A DNA stretch of 64,000 bases from Escallonia rubra (GCA_033065855.1 JAVXUO010002044.1:186001-250000), one strand, 5' to 3'; shown: positions 35,701 through 46,250, counted from the first letter of the stretch. Numbers and translations are program-made. The notes: generated by a model from the letters alone, not told the origin.

Positions 35701-36368
35701 TTATTCTCTTTCCAGAATAATACACAATCGTTATTGCACGCATCTATCCGGTCATAGCTCAACCCAAGTTTCCTCATCATCTTCTTCGCGTCATAGTACG
35801 ACGGCAGTAGCTTTTCACTTTCGGGCAGTATTTCTTTGATTAAGGTAACAAACTCGTTAAAACCTTTCTCACTCAGCCCGTGGTCTGATTTCAACTGTAA
35901 TAACCTACTAACCGTAGACAGCCGTGTGTGTTTCAGAGCTCCATCCCACAGCGGTTCTTCCGCAGCTCTCAACAACTCATAAAACTGAAGAGCCCCCTCG
36001 TTCGGCGGTTGTGGACTATCGTTACCCCAGTCAACATTAGCATGCCCAGCATCCATAATCATATCTCGGTAATCATATCGTGCCTCCTCCCTAACTTCAG
36101 TTTGACTAGCCGGGTTGGACGACAATACTATTGTTTCCCCGTGCTACGTCAACCTTGTGTATCCACTCATAAAACCGTACCGACGAAGATGCCATTTTAC
36201 TTCAATTCTTTTTCTCCAGTGCAATAACTCACATCTACCGCACGGACACCTTATCTTATCAAGGTCAACATGTGCAGGATGCGCATAAGCGAAGTCGAGA
36301 AATTCGTCAACGCGACACTCAAAATCTTCAGCATTCTTCCTTTTCATCCAACTTCGATCGACTGACAT
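32712..36368 (-). pseudogene. TNPD-like CACTA transposase gene
   Basis: Exon 1 begins at the ATG at 36368 with a transposase-associated domain (MSVDRSWMK, CPCGRCELLHW). It runs through a Transposase_21 core (ADMLTHPADGEAWKEFD, GLATDEFNPFG, PGPKSPGKDIDVYLRPL, YDFPALGMTCGWSTHGKLAC, MDVMHIEKNAFDN) and into DUF4218 (AYKAKMGGPMQYRWMYPFER), ending near 34128 at a GTAATC donor. Exon 2 is about 34045-33730 (RVEGSIAEAYVMEE; donor GTAAGT). Exon 3 is about 33648-33564. Exon 4 (33461-32712) carries DUF4216 (SCYGGYIINGFRF, VFYAEDVANPKSHWY) and a very acidic tail. Three in-frame stops interrupt exon 1: TAG at 36146-36144, TAA at 35594-35592 and TAG at 34769-34767. Family alignment suggests the two TAG codons replaced tryptophans. 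The protein would cut and join the element ends. Confidence 0.93.
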
Positions 36369-36399
36369 GACGACTGAATTATCGTACTGTATACCACCT

Positions 36400-37080
36400 T
36401 CAATTATGACCAGTGATTAGGCATTGCCGATGTTAATATGAATGCATGAATGTTACAACATGTCTACATATTTCTCCTCCACTCTTGAACAGGTAGTGGT
36501 CCTATCCCATTCAGAAAAGCAAATGTTTATAAAACAGTGAATAACTCATGTTTAGTCCCATGTCTGTGAAAAATTCGGCAGCACCTCCCCGCATTTCTCC
36601 AAGTACACAACATCGATTAGGTGTTCTAACATTCATCTAACCTTGCTCAGGAAGGTTTGACGGATGTTAGAACACCAGATCTATATGCACCCGAAGAAAC
36701 ACACGAGAATGTGTACCAAATATTCACGACATAGAACACAAAGCATGAGTCAAAACACTATTTTATAAACAATTAGCTTTTCCAAATTGTCCAAACTGGA
36801 CATCCAAAGGCTCATTACAAAGCATTACTTTGTAATGAGTACCTTTAAACGGGAACTAAAGGTTTCTATGCATGCATGCGTTCAGAAATTGAAAACATAT
36901 GCAAGAATCTTTTCGAAATATCAAAACTGCAGAAAGATCGTTACATATGTTACCAATTCCACATTAAATAGAATTCGTTGGCAACGAGTTGAATCATCTC
37001 GTTGCCAATGGACTTCTCAAAATAACAACTAATATAAAGAAGGCAGGGTTTGTAAACAACGAGTAATTGAACCATCTTTG
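36400..37080. other. Non-coding 5' side of CACTA-3, proximal part
   Basis: AT-rich DNA upstream of the transposase gene, presumably promoter and 5' untranslated sequence. CTAACATTCATCTAACCTTGC near 36630 and its partial complement GGTTTGACGGATGTTAGAACACC near 36651 form a modest stem. A shorter hairpin, CATTACAAAG..CTTTGTAATG, lies near 36813-36840. I see no confident TATA box. Confidence 0.4.
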
Positions 37081-37630
37081 GGCGAGTAATTATGGCTAAC
37101 TGGGTTATTAGGGTTAATTAGGGCTAACTGGGTTATTAGGGTTAATTACGAGTATGAATTATAGCTAATTAGGGTTGATTAGGACTAATTAGGGTTATTT
37201 AGTCCTAATTAGGGTTTAATTGTGCCGAGTAATGCTGATTAGTCCTAATTAAGGCTAATTAGGCTTAATTGGGTTATGTTAGGGATAATTAATATTAATG
37301 AGGGCTAGTTTCAGATAATTATAGCTAATTAGGGTTGATTAGGACTAATTAGGGTTATTTAGTCCTAATTAGGGTTTAATTGTGTCGAGTAATGCTGATT
37401 AGTCCTAATTAGGGCTAATTAGGCTTAATTGGGTTATGTTAGCGCTAATTAATGTTAATGAGGGCTAGTTTCGGATAATTATAGCTAATTAGGGTTGATT
37501 AGGATTAATTAGGGTTATTTAGTCCTAATTAGGGTTTAATTGTGCCGAGTAGTGCTGATTAGTCCTAATTAGGGCTAATTAGGCTTAATTGGGTTATGTT
37601 AGGGCTAATTAATGTTAATGAGCGCTAGCT
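37081..37630. repeat. 160-bp tandem repeat, about three copies, rich in TTAGGG-like strings
   Basis: The phrase ATAGCTAATTAGGGTTGATT occurs at 37161, 37321 and 37481, an exact 160-base period. The third copy ends near 37628. Each unit is built from TAATTAGGG, CTAATTAGG and TTAGTCCTAATTAGGG strings. Just upstream (about 37095-37150) a shorter direct repeat of about 31 bases, GGCTAACTGGGTTATTAGGG, occurs twice. Confidence 0.93.
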
Positions 37631-37639
37631 AACAGGTAT

Positions 37640-38010
37640 CTCATCCAATTGGGTCCCATCCTCCGTCAACAACCTTAATTCCGACACCTCATAGAGGGTG
37701 TCGATATGGTGTCTGATACGTGTCTGACACCTCCGGACACATGTCCGACACATACCGACACGTGTCCGACGCCCACCGACACGCACCTCCAGACACATCG
37801 GCATACGTTAATTTTTTTTTTAAATGTCGGATACCGTCGATCAGACGTGGTGTCCAAGTCTGCGCTAACTAACAGGTATCTCAATCCAATTGGGTCCCAT
37901 CCTCCGTCAACAATCTCAATTCTAAAAGGCTCAATGCAATAAAAATTAACAAAAATCACACATTCAATCCAATTGGGTCCCATCCTCCGTCAATAATCTC
38001 AATATCTCAA
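37640..38010. repeat. Three copies of a block shared with CACTA-2
   Basis: CCAATTGGGTCCCATCCTCC followed by GTCAACAA occurs near 37648, 37887 and 37966. Two of the copies are preceded by CTAACAGGTATCTCA. Between the first two is a CCGACAC-rich stretch (37680-37860) with repeated GACACGTGTC..CCGACAC phrases. The reverse complement of the block is in CACTA-2 at 28737-28820. Confidence 0.88.
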
Positions 38011-38204
38011 ATGCTCAATGCACAATTAACAATCTAAAATCATCAATTAACAACCTAAAATCATCAATTAACAATCTAAAATCACAGATCAATAATCACA
38101 ATTCTCAAATGCACAATTAACAACCTAAAATTATCAAACAAATTATCAATGTTCAAATGGGAAAAAATTGTTCAGAATGCACATATCCGATGCGCTTGAA
38201 TTAT

Positions 38205-38600
38205 TTCAATTTAGGGTTCGATTGTATCAGGCATTCAATTTAGGGTTCAATTAGTTTAATTTAGGGTTCGGTTCAATTAGGGCGGTTAGGGCATTCAATT
38301 TAGGGTTTAATTAGAGTTCAATTACATCAATTTAGGGTTCAATTAGGGGGTTCCATTGATTCAATTTAGGGTTCGGTTGATTTAGGGCATTCAATTTAGG
38401 GTTCAATTAGTTCAATTTAGGTTTCAGTTGGATTAGGGTATTCAATTTAGGGTTCAATTAGTTTAATTTAGGGTTCGATTCGATTAGGACATTCAATTTA
38501 TAGTTTAATTAGGGTTCAATTATGGGGTTCTATTGATTCAATTTAGGGTTCGGTTGATTTCGCTATTGCAGGGAAAGTAGTCCTGCGATTCAATTTAGGG
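38205..38600. repeat. TTTAGGG-containing repeat with a 177-bp higher-order period
   Basis: The phrase ATTCAATTTAGGGTTCAATTA and variants recur about a dozen times. A longer pattern, GGGGTTC.ATTGATTCAATT...GGTTCGGTTGATTT, appears at about 38346 and 38523, a 177-base period. TTTAGGG is the plant telomere heptamer, but here it is separated by AT-rich spacers, so this is not telomeric array DNA. Confidence 0.85.
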
Positions 38601-39400
38601 TATTAAAAGTATTTTATCGTTGTTGTTACTATATGTAGTAACAATCTTACATCGCTACAATACATTCAGTGATTTTTTTCACTACATCAGATGTGTTGTA
38701 CAGCCGAGAGTAGGGCATCCTAATTATCCGCATGAAAATGGAAAGGAACGGTAGCCTTTCTTTGGTTGGTTGGAAAAAGAATGTACAATATATTCTTTCC
38801 GCCTAATTCTGGGTGCAAGACTAAAGAGAGTAATCTATTAAGTCTTTTTTTCCTATTCAAGTAAACTAGAAAATGAGGCTTTCCTTCCCTAGGGATCATT
38901 AACCCACCTCTCTTGTAATTTACCTTTTTTTTTAAATGAATTTAATTAAAAAAGAGCTGTGAGGATGGTTCTATTCGAGCATATGCCACAGATATTTGCT
39001 ACACCGCCCTCCTGACCCTTTTGCGAAACTACAGAGCATGTCAAGCAAGTGAGAGCTAAAAGGGTCCTCCGACTTCAAACCTTAATTCATAACATTAAAA
39101 TTATTGAATCAAGTGAGCTGATGAAATAAGAGAAGGAATTTAATGAGACTGAAAATCATTTTATAATATATCTAACGCTCTTATATGATTTTAGACCAGT
39201 GATCTCCAACTATCCAATAATTATAGAACTCTTGTCTAAACAATTGTTGATGTACTCAACTTTATACGAAAACTTGTCCTACTACCACCAAGAACTAGCA
39301 ATTCCAATTTTGTTGTGCACTTCAAATTTTTGATGCCACGCTAATTTTTTGCAAGAACCAATGGGTAGTGATATTAAACACTAAAAAAAATAAAATACCT
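38601..39400. other. Non-coding 5' side of CACTA-3, distal part
   Basis: No coding pattern is seen. Near 38600-38640, TAAAAGTATTTTATCGTTGT..TTACTA resembles TAAAGGTATTTTATCGCTATCGTTAA at about 40080, so a small related repeat may lie on both sides of the transposon's right end. The rest is AT-rich and unassigned. Confidence 0.35.
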
Positions 39401-39416
39401 GATGGGAGTCGCCGGT

Positions 39417-39508
39417 GTCGAGGGAGGTCACCGCCGGCGTCTAGGGAAGTCACCGCCGTTGTCGAGGGAGGTCACCGCCGGGGTCGAGGGAGGTCACCGC
39501 CGGTGTCG
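39417..39508. repeat. 22-bp CCG-rich tandem repeat in the CACTA-3 leader
   Basis: GTCGAGGGAGGTCACCGCCG plus two variable bases is repeated four times with an exact 22-base period (starts at 39417, 39439, 39461 and 39483), plus a partial fifth at 39505. It lies in the GC-rich leader just inside the right subterminal array, at the 5' end relative to the transposase genes. Confidence 0.9.
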
Positions 39509-39649
39509 AGGCTTTCGTTGAAGACGAAGGTGGGGCAGGATGTGAGAACAGCGGTAGCAGGTTCGCCGGAAATGGTGACGGGAGGTTTTGGGATTTTCGA
39601 AGAGAGAAGTAGTGAGAGAGAAAACCAGATCTGAGAGTTAAATAGACTT

Positions 39650-39850
39650 TTAGCGACGGAGTTATTCCGTCGCTAAAAGTCCGTCGGTGAAGGTCTATTT
39701 TTGCCGACGGAGTTTTTAGCGACGGAATAATCTGTCGCTTAAATAATATATTACGACAGAGTTTTACTGACGGAGGTTTTCGTCGGTAAAACTCCTTTTA
39801 GCGACGGAATCTATTCCGTCGCTAAAAATCCGTTGCAAAAGACGTCTTTT
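39650..39850. repeat. Right subterminal motif array of CACTA-3
   Basis: Repeated TTTAGCGACGGA and TCCGTCGCTAAA motifs in both orientations, with some GTCGGTAAAA variants, mirror the left array at 30272-30640. They are the probable binding sites of the TNPA-like protein. Confidence 0.8.
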
Positions 39851-39859
39851 CTTGTAGTG

Positions 39860-40853
39860 ATGGCCCGTCGGTGTGGGGAACTGAACTCGGCACCTTGAGG
39901 TTATTCCTCAAGGGCCTTTGCCATTTCACTCACTCCTTGTGATTGATTCTTAACAATGTTAAGCTACTCTACTCATGATACTTCTTGTGCTAAATATGGA
40001 ACACTTATGTTTGCATATTATGATAAGGATCTTCTTCACCTAGAGTGTTTGTAACTGTCTTAGCAATAAAAATTGCCATTAAAGGTATTTTATCGCTATC
40101 GTTAATATTTATAGCGACAATCATTTGTCTTTTAAATGCATCTCGTAAAATCTTTATTACTATAAAGGTATTGTACATAAAAAGATCTTAGTCCAACATA
40201 TTAATGGATTTTAAAAGTACAATTTTCCTAAACCTTTCTTTCCCTATGTTTTTCCCAAATAACCAGACAAGCATATTCACTTCTCCTGTCATTTTATGTT
40301 GTTTCCTTCCTAGTTTCTAGGCTACAAACAGAGCATCTTATTAGTTAGAAAAAGAAAAATATGACGAGGAAACAATGGTGTATGAGTGTAAAGTGTTGGT
40401 AGCTATACAGAGCTTGAAACTTACTTGGAAACATTTTGGCTGCTACCCCGATCAAAAGAAGATACATACAATTCAACAATACAACAACAATTAATTTCTT
40501 TAAGTATTTTTAGCGGCTTCTATTAAGTAATGATAAAACGCATTGCTATGTATTATTGTCAAAATTGTCAACAAAAAAAGTCACCAGAAAAACATTGTTA
40601 TATACTTTTTGGGCAATTATTTATATGTTGCTTGACGTTACAGTAATAACATTGTTATACACTTTTTGGGCAATTATTTGTCACTTTGACTTGGGCTATA
40701 CTTATCGTATGTCCTTTTATGAGTGACAATCCAGTGTAGCCATGTAGCGAAGGTTTCCAGAACCCACGCCCCCCATGTAATCCTCTCGTGATAGAGCATG
40801 ATCACCTCATATTATGAGGTCATCACAAGAAACATCGTGTCTTTACATATTTG
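39860..40853. other. Unassigned spacer right of CACTA-3
   Basis: No gene is recognised. TAACATTGTTATACACTTTT and following GGGCAATTATTT occur twice (about 40594-40625 and 40648-40680) as a direct repeat with a 54-base period. Near 40080, a TATTTTATCGCTATCG segment with AGCGACAA resembles the decayed repeat near 22800. Confidence 0.4.
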
Positions 40854-40903
40854 ATATTATAAGCATTAATTTTTTTTTTCTAAGCAATATTATAAGCATT
40901 AAT
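40854..40903 (-). mobile_element. Micro-retroposon scar: 17-bp TSD around a 16-bp poly(A)-tailed insert
   Basis: ATATTATAAGCATTAAT occurs at 40854-40870 and again, perfectly, at 40887-40903. Between them is TTTTTTTTTCTAAGCA, which reads TGCTTAG plus an A tail on the minus strand. A perfect 17-bp TSD around a short tailed insert is the signature of target-primed reverse transcription that copied only the last few bases of a LINE or SINE. Confidence 0.75.
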
Positions 40904-40914
40904 GACTAATAAGT

Positions 40915-41450
40915 AAGGATGAACAGTTAAACCGTTCAAACTAATTTAACTAGTCAAATCGAACTGACCAAACTGGCCGGTCACAAACTAATTTAAAAAA
41001 ACAGTTGGTTTGGTTCCACTTTTTCCATAAAACGATGTTCATATAGGTTGGTTATTTTGATTTTTTTTGAAACGTTCCAAACAAAACTGAACCAAACCCA
41101 GATGTATCCAATGAAAATTTTATATATTTTAATATAATCCTAGTTATTGATTAGTTTTCACAATCCTTTGGATTTAACCATAATATATGTAAGTAAACTC
41201 TACACTATTTCAATAGATAGGCGCAAAAACAAAAAGTTGTGCTTATTTATATTAATAGTTATTGGGTAGGCCTAAATAAGTCAAAAACATAATTAGAAGC
41301 CTAAAGTGGTCAGTCCGACCACATCAATCCGTTTGATCTGTCCAAAATTTTGAAACCAAACCGTCCTACTACAATTTTTTCAAGTAGATTGTAATTAGTC
41401 CGAGTTAGTATTCAGTCTCCAAACCAAGTCGAGTGAACCGTGTTCACCCA
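40915..41450. mobile_element. hAT-type MITE, 536 bp
   Basis: The ends are AAGGATGAACAG and, inverted, TGGGTGAACACGG, similar to the AGGGGTGAACA ends of plant hAT MITEs. ACTAATAAGT is duplicated exactly at both flanks (40905-40914 and 41451-41460). A hAT TSD is 8 bp, so two of these ten bases may be chance or part of the end. The interior is rich in AACCGTTCAAAC and GAACCAAACC strings. There is no coding capacity. Confidence 0.7.
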
Positions 41451-41470
41451 ACTAATAAGTGGTTATGAAA

Positions 41471-41595
41471 CCCCAAGGGGTGGTGGAAATGACAAAGGGT
41501 CGAGAAATGACTTCGAAGTCTCGAGTTCGATTCTCCATACTAACGGGTCATACTGAATTACAGTTCTAAACATTTTATAAATAAAAAAAAAAAAA
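41471..41595 (+). mobile_element. tRNA-derived SINE with A tail and 14-bp TSD
   Basis: The body contains GGGTGGTGGAAATGAC (A-box-like) and GAGTTCGATTCTCC (B box, near 41520-41533) at tRNA-like spacing, then a short 3' region and an A-rich tail (41578-41595). The TSD is AAGTGGTTATGAAA at 41457-41470 and AAGTGGCTATGAAA at 41596-41609, one mismatch. The left TSD overlaps the right flank of the neighbouring hAT MITE, so the SINE probably landed after it. At about 125 bp it is short, as expected of a SINE. Confidence 0.88.
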
Positions 41596-41779
41596 AAGTG
41601 GCTATGAAAGCATCTAAGGAGAATCAAACACAAGACAACCAAATATAGCACTAGTCCGTGTAAAGAGAAATTGCTACATTAGTTGTAAGCTGACGTGATA
41701 ATCGCACTTGTCCAGAGGGAATTGGGGTCCATGATGGTACTTTCCTCACTGGACCTGTATGTGGTAGTACTCTTACCAT

Positions 41780-41811
41780 TACTTTCTGTTGTACCAAAAA
41801 AAAAAAAAAAA
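41780..41811 (+). mobile_element. Micro-retroposon: 14-bp TSD around a 16-base stub plus poly(A)
   Basis: AGTACTCTTACCAT occurs exactly at 41766-41779 and 41812-41825. Between them lies TACTTTCTGTTGTACC followed by about 16 A. This is a perfect TSD around an extremely 5'-truncated, poly(A)-tailed insert, the same type of event as at 40854-40903 but on the opposite strand and with a different stub. Confidence 0.85.
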
Positions 41812-41893
41812 AGTACTCTTACCATGTCCCATAAAACAACAACATTAAATGGGTTCCTGGTAGTTCAGATCTGGGGTTGATCATGTTTGTCTC

Positions 41894-42082
41894 CTAATAA
41901 GTCCTCTCCGACCTGGTGATTCTGATTGAAGTCGTTACCCAATAAGTCCTCTTCTACCTGGTGACTCCGATTAAAGTGGTTACCTTTAAAGTGGTTACCT
42001 AATAAGTCCTCTCCTACCTAGTGACTCCGACTGAAGTGGTTACCTAATAAGTCCTCTTCTACCTGGTGACTCTGATTGAAGT
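41894..42082. repeat. 45-bp minisatellite, four copies
   Basis: The unit AATAAGTCCTCTCCTACCTG followed by GTGACTCCGATTGAAGTGGTTACC is repeated four times. The phrase AAAGTGGTTACC is duplicated again between the second and third units. Units differ by a few substitutions. No gene overlaps it. Confidence 0.88.
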
Positions 42083-43170
42083 GTTTCTCTAAGTCCCCAC
42101 CACTGTTGTAGCTTTTACGTACATGAGAGCATTATATAGCTATTGTTTCACACGTCTTAGCACGTGCTTGAGAGTCTTAAATAATCTGTGAAACCAATTC
42201 GTTTGGGAATTGGATTTCAAATTGAAGATTGAACTTTGAATTCAATTTTTTATTTTTTTGGAAACGCAATCACAAAATTTTCATTTTATGTTTGGATGAG
42301 TAAGCGAATGGAAAGATATTAAGTTTTTAGATTCTTATATCCTCAATGTATAATGAAAAACAATTTTAATAAGTGATTTTACATCTATCGGTGACTACAC
42401 AAAGTGAAAGTAATGTGTTAGTTACATTAGCAGTGTTTGTGATGGTGTAGCAACATTATTGGTGCAAGTGGCGAGGATGGTGTGACATTAAGGGTGTGGT
42501 TGTCTATAAATGGTAATGGTGGTGGTTGTGATACTAGGGCATAGTATTTTCATCATTGGTGATAGTGATAACGGTGGTGGCAACAACAATGGCAGTGATG
42601 GTGGTAGTGGTGTGGCATGGGCGGTAGCACCACACTATGGTGGTAGTGGGGAGGCGACCTAGTGATGATAATGGTGGTAGTTGTGGTTTTAAAGCAACAC
42701 TAGTGGTAATGTTATATAATGTTTTATGATAGTAACGATGGTGGCAGGAACGATAACAATGGCGATGGTAGTGATGTAACGTCAGCGATATTGGTGATGG
42801 TGTTGCATCAATGATGGTGGTGGTGGTTGTGGTGGTGGTGGTGGTGGTGGTTGAGCAGTTTACTGATGGAAATGGTGGTGGTCCTGGTGGTATTATTGGC
42901 AATATTGTATGTGACAATAGTGATGGTGCTGACAACAACGATAGTAGATGTCGTCATGGTGGGAGACAAGGACGACGATGGGAGTATAGTGGTGGTGATA
43001 CGATGATAATTGTGGCCGTGTAACACACTAGTGGTAGCTATGGCGGCAACATCATGGAAAATGAGGTGGTGTGGTGACGACAATAGAATAGCGGAGGTGG
43101 TGAATTAGGTGATTTAGTGACGGCAGTTGTGATGGTACAATGGTGGTGGTTGTGATGACGCACATCCAAA
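42083..43170. repeat. GTG/ATGGTGG-rich low-complexity tract
   Basis: From about 42430 to 43160 the sequence is a degenerate run of GGTGGT, GATGGTGG and GGTAGTGG triplets. The open frames on both strands here (Val/Gly-rich one way, Thr/Ile/His-rich the other) are translations of this bias and have no domain. 42083-42430 is plain AT-rich DNA. Confidence 0.7.
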
Positions 43171-44020
43171 AAGGACTAGGTCTTCTCGAGTCGTCACATC
43201 ATTTTGTTGGGTTGATAAAATAATGAACTAGAAGAAATAAGAAATCCGTAAATTCAACTTTATACGTACAATTAAAGCTTCCTAATCTACAAAACTAAAT
43301 ATTTTGATTCTGGAACAAATTCATACGGCGAGATGGTGTTAGGCACCCCGTCATACCCTAAACAGTCTGTAACTTTTTTTATTGTGATTTTCTATAATTT
43401 TTGGTAACACCGATGAGAAAAACAAAACCAAGTAAACTTCAATTTGGTTTGAAATTGACAACGGGGGTCAAGTGGCCTACGTGCCTAACCGGACAAGTCG
43501 GGATCAAACAGGTAGTTCTGATCGACCCTAAGGGAGGCGACCTAAATACTGGTCTGCAAATTTTTAAAGAAGTAATTATGTTCAACTTCTTCTAGTTGAA
43601 TGTTACGATAACTCTTTTTGACTTCAGTAAAAAACTTATTTCTAGTCTTGACCAACTTCTTTTAGTGGTAGGTTTAGAGACTCTTTGTGATTTTATCATA
43701 GACCAAAATTTTGTTGTAGGGAAGGGAAATTTAATATAAAATAACACTACCCTAACCTAGTTTACAAAAATAAAAGACACCAAGGAACAATATACATCTT
43801 GACTTAGACTGTTGACCATTGATTTCAAATTATGCACTATTGAAGGATGAAGTTGCATCAATTTAAAAAAAAAAAAACAAGATTTTTTTTTTACCATCCG
43901 CTCTTTTTCTCTCTTGCCAATCTATCTCCCACAGATATATAGCAGTCTTTTAGGGGCGAGGGATTTCTCTCTTAAACTGACTCCCCTTTTTGGGGCAGCG
44001 AGATGTTGTTTAAATAGAGA
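43171..44020. other. Unassigned spacer
   Basis: No gene is recognised. Near 43335-43570 the sequence (GTTAGGCACCCCGTCATACC, then GTCAAGTGGCCTACG) has the look of decayed LTR-retrotransposon DNA, but I find no LTR pair or pol motif to support that. Confidence 0.35.
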
Positions 44021-46250
44021 TGTCACGACCCAAACCCACGAGCTAGTGAACCCATGAGTTAGGCCTATGACTGGCCGCAAACCAATTCGAACATCCACCC
44101 AGAGCTCTGCCAAGCCTTACTACAACATGTACTCAAAATAAAATCAACTTACTAGATTCTGAAACATTTAATTGGCTACTAAGAGCTGCACTTAGAAACT
44201 TCCTCAACTGTCATAAATAACTTCAATTACATAATTGAACTCCATGGAGATCAATGCTCCAACCAATTCTCAAAAACATAAAATTTGTACTACAATGTCA
44301 TCTAAAAATTAACAATTACTCTTAGAGGGTTTAAGTCTCTAAGGACCATCTCTCGCAAGTCCATCCTCGTTACCCTCATGGATGTTGGGTCATCTAAGTA
44401 ATCACCTGAAAATACTTACAAAGTAGTGAGCTTGAGGCCCAGCAAGCACACATACCATGTCTCTAAAATAAGTTTGACGATTCCAAAACATGCCATGAGT
44501 TTTCTTCCAAAGATCAGGAAACCAATGTTATCACAACCAAAAAATATTCTTCATTATATCTATACACATATGCAGTTGCACAAAAAGATCATCAATACTG
44601 GTGTAGGACATCAAGAAACTCATTAGCAACTATCACACTTCATCACAACTTAGGTATCTACAGTTAGCTTACAATCCCCACGACTCGGGCCCACAATCCC
44701 TGCTTCACCCCGGATAGATATTATTCGGTCAGGGTACAAGCTCCCTGACTAGGGCCCACAATCCTTCTTCCACCCGGGTTACATATTATTGTGGACGCAT
44801 AGGCGAACCACGAGCAATAATATTGTGCGACGATGTATTGTCCCGTTGACCAGGACCCACAATCCAACTTTCCCTCGTGGGTATGGGGTAGAAAAACCAA
44901 GCCTGAAATACTGTCGTATTCAACATAAGCCAACTTGAAAATAACTACTCATAAAAACATTCCATGGCATTTTTAATTCATTTTCTCATCAACATTTTAC
45001 ACAAAAAACAGTAGCATGTCGAAGGCTTTAAAACTTCTAATTGGAACAAATCATTTATACATATACATAGACGGAAAATAAGGTAAATGGAAGAACATGA
45101 CAGGAGTACTTATTTGGATAGCTAAACGGTTATGGTTCTTGTTCCCAAGCTTGCCCTAGCTTTTTCTATCAAAACCCAAACAATAAACCATAGTGATGTT
45201 ATTTATTGCTGCACAATCATGTCTAGCTGTTAAATTTCCCTAAAGTGCATAAAATTACCAAAATACCCCCAGACTTGTGCCAAATTACCAAAATATCCCC
45301 GACGCCTAACATACCACTACACCCCTAAAATAACTCAAACCACTCTTTTAAATGACTAAGGGGGTTTTTTAGACAAAAAGGGACCTTTTTGGGAATTTTT
45401 TGTTTGAAACCCTAAACCGCTCCTTAAATTGAGCGCTAAGGATCTTATTTCAAAAGTATATCAAACAGTGCCCAAATGCCGCGAAATTTTAGAAGCTCAA
45501 GCATCTCAGTAAGATCAGATCACTACAAAATTTCTGCCTAAAACTAGTTTTGTTTATTATGCCAAATAATTTAAAAACCTTTTCAAAATAAAATAATTTC
45601 AAGCCGTTCGCATGCCCAAAAAATTCCACAACGTAGGTTTCATAGAAATAAGGGGAGTTTTAGCTTCGCACTTTGCCAAATTCAAGGTCTAAAATAGCTC
45701 AAAAAAATCAAAACTGGGTATTCCCATTATTAGTTCACTATTCATTGTTTTCTACCTTAAGAAAACGTAACTCTAACCCTAATTTCTAATCTCACTTTTT
45801 CTTCATTAAGCACAATCACCATCCGCTGCCATGGCTGTCCCACTGTTACCATGGTAGCCTCTCTCTCTCCCTCTTTCCGCCACCTCAAACCACCACTTGA
45901 AACCCTAGCCCTAATTCCATTTCTCTATTTCTCTCTCCATACTCCACACACTCCTCCACCACCACCATCGCTACCCATGGCAGCCTTTTCCTTTCTTATT
46001 TTCCCCTATTCTCTCATATAACCACCACAAACACACACACACACACACACATTACCTTCACACACAGCTGCCCACATGACAACCTCTTTCCCCCTCTCTT
46101 TCCCCTGTTCTTCTTTACAAAAACCCACAACACACACCACACACGGCTGCGCCATGCCATGGAAGCCCCTTTACCTTATCCTCTCTCCCTCATTATGCAC
46201 ACCCTCATATCCACACATACCACCCATCACGACTGCCCTACGGCAGCCTT
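44021..46250 (+). repeat. Truncated LTR-like sequence (LTR A)
   Basis: It starts TGTCACGACCCAAACCC, a common beginning of large plant gypsy LTRs, and continues through AT-rich and then CCACCA/CTCTCTC-rich DNA with an (AC)n run near 46029-46051. It stops where the second LTR family begins at 46251. No CA end or TSD could be assigned, so it appears truncated or interrupted. Confidence 0.6.

Larger units (their letters stand above)
30253..39859 (-). mobile_element. CACTA-3, near-complete two-gene CACTA (En/Spm) transposon
   Basis: Ends are CACTACAAGAAAC at 30253 and, inverted, CACTACAAGAAAAG at 39859, with an exact 3-bp TSD ATG (30250-30252 and 39860-39862). Subterminal TTTAGCGACGGA arrays lie at 30272-30640 and 39650-39850. 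Two genes run leftward: a TNPD-like transposase (36368-32712) and a second En/Spm-type gene (about 32514-30981). The 5' side (36400-39640) is non-coding and repeat-rich, with a CCG-rich leader near 39400-39600. This is the full architecture of an autonomous CACTA element. The coding regions now have three in-frame stops and one apparent frameshift, so it is probably no longer active. Confidence 0.95.

Noticed and set aside
38205-38600. Possible interstitial telomere array (TTTAGGG)
   Set aside because: The heptamers are separated by irregular AT-rich spacers and lie in a transposon; no run of consecutive heptamers exists.
42534-43083. A 134-codon minus-strand frame and overlapping frames
   Set aside because: They are direct translations of GTG/ATGGTGG repeats, with long Thr or His runs and no family pattern.
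46029-46051. (AC)n microsatellite as a functional site
   Set aside because: An ordinary dinucleotide run inside an LTR-like sequence; nothing suggests a role.
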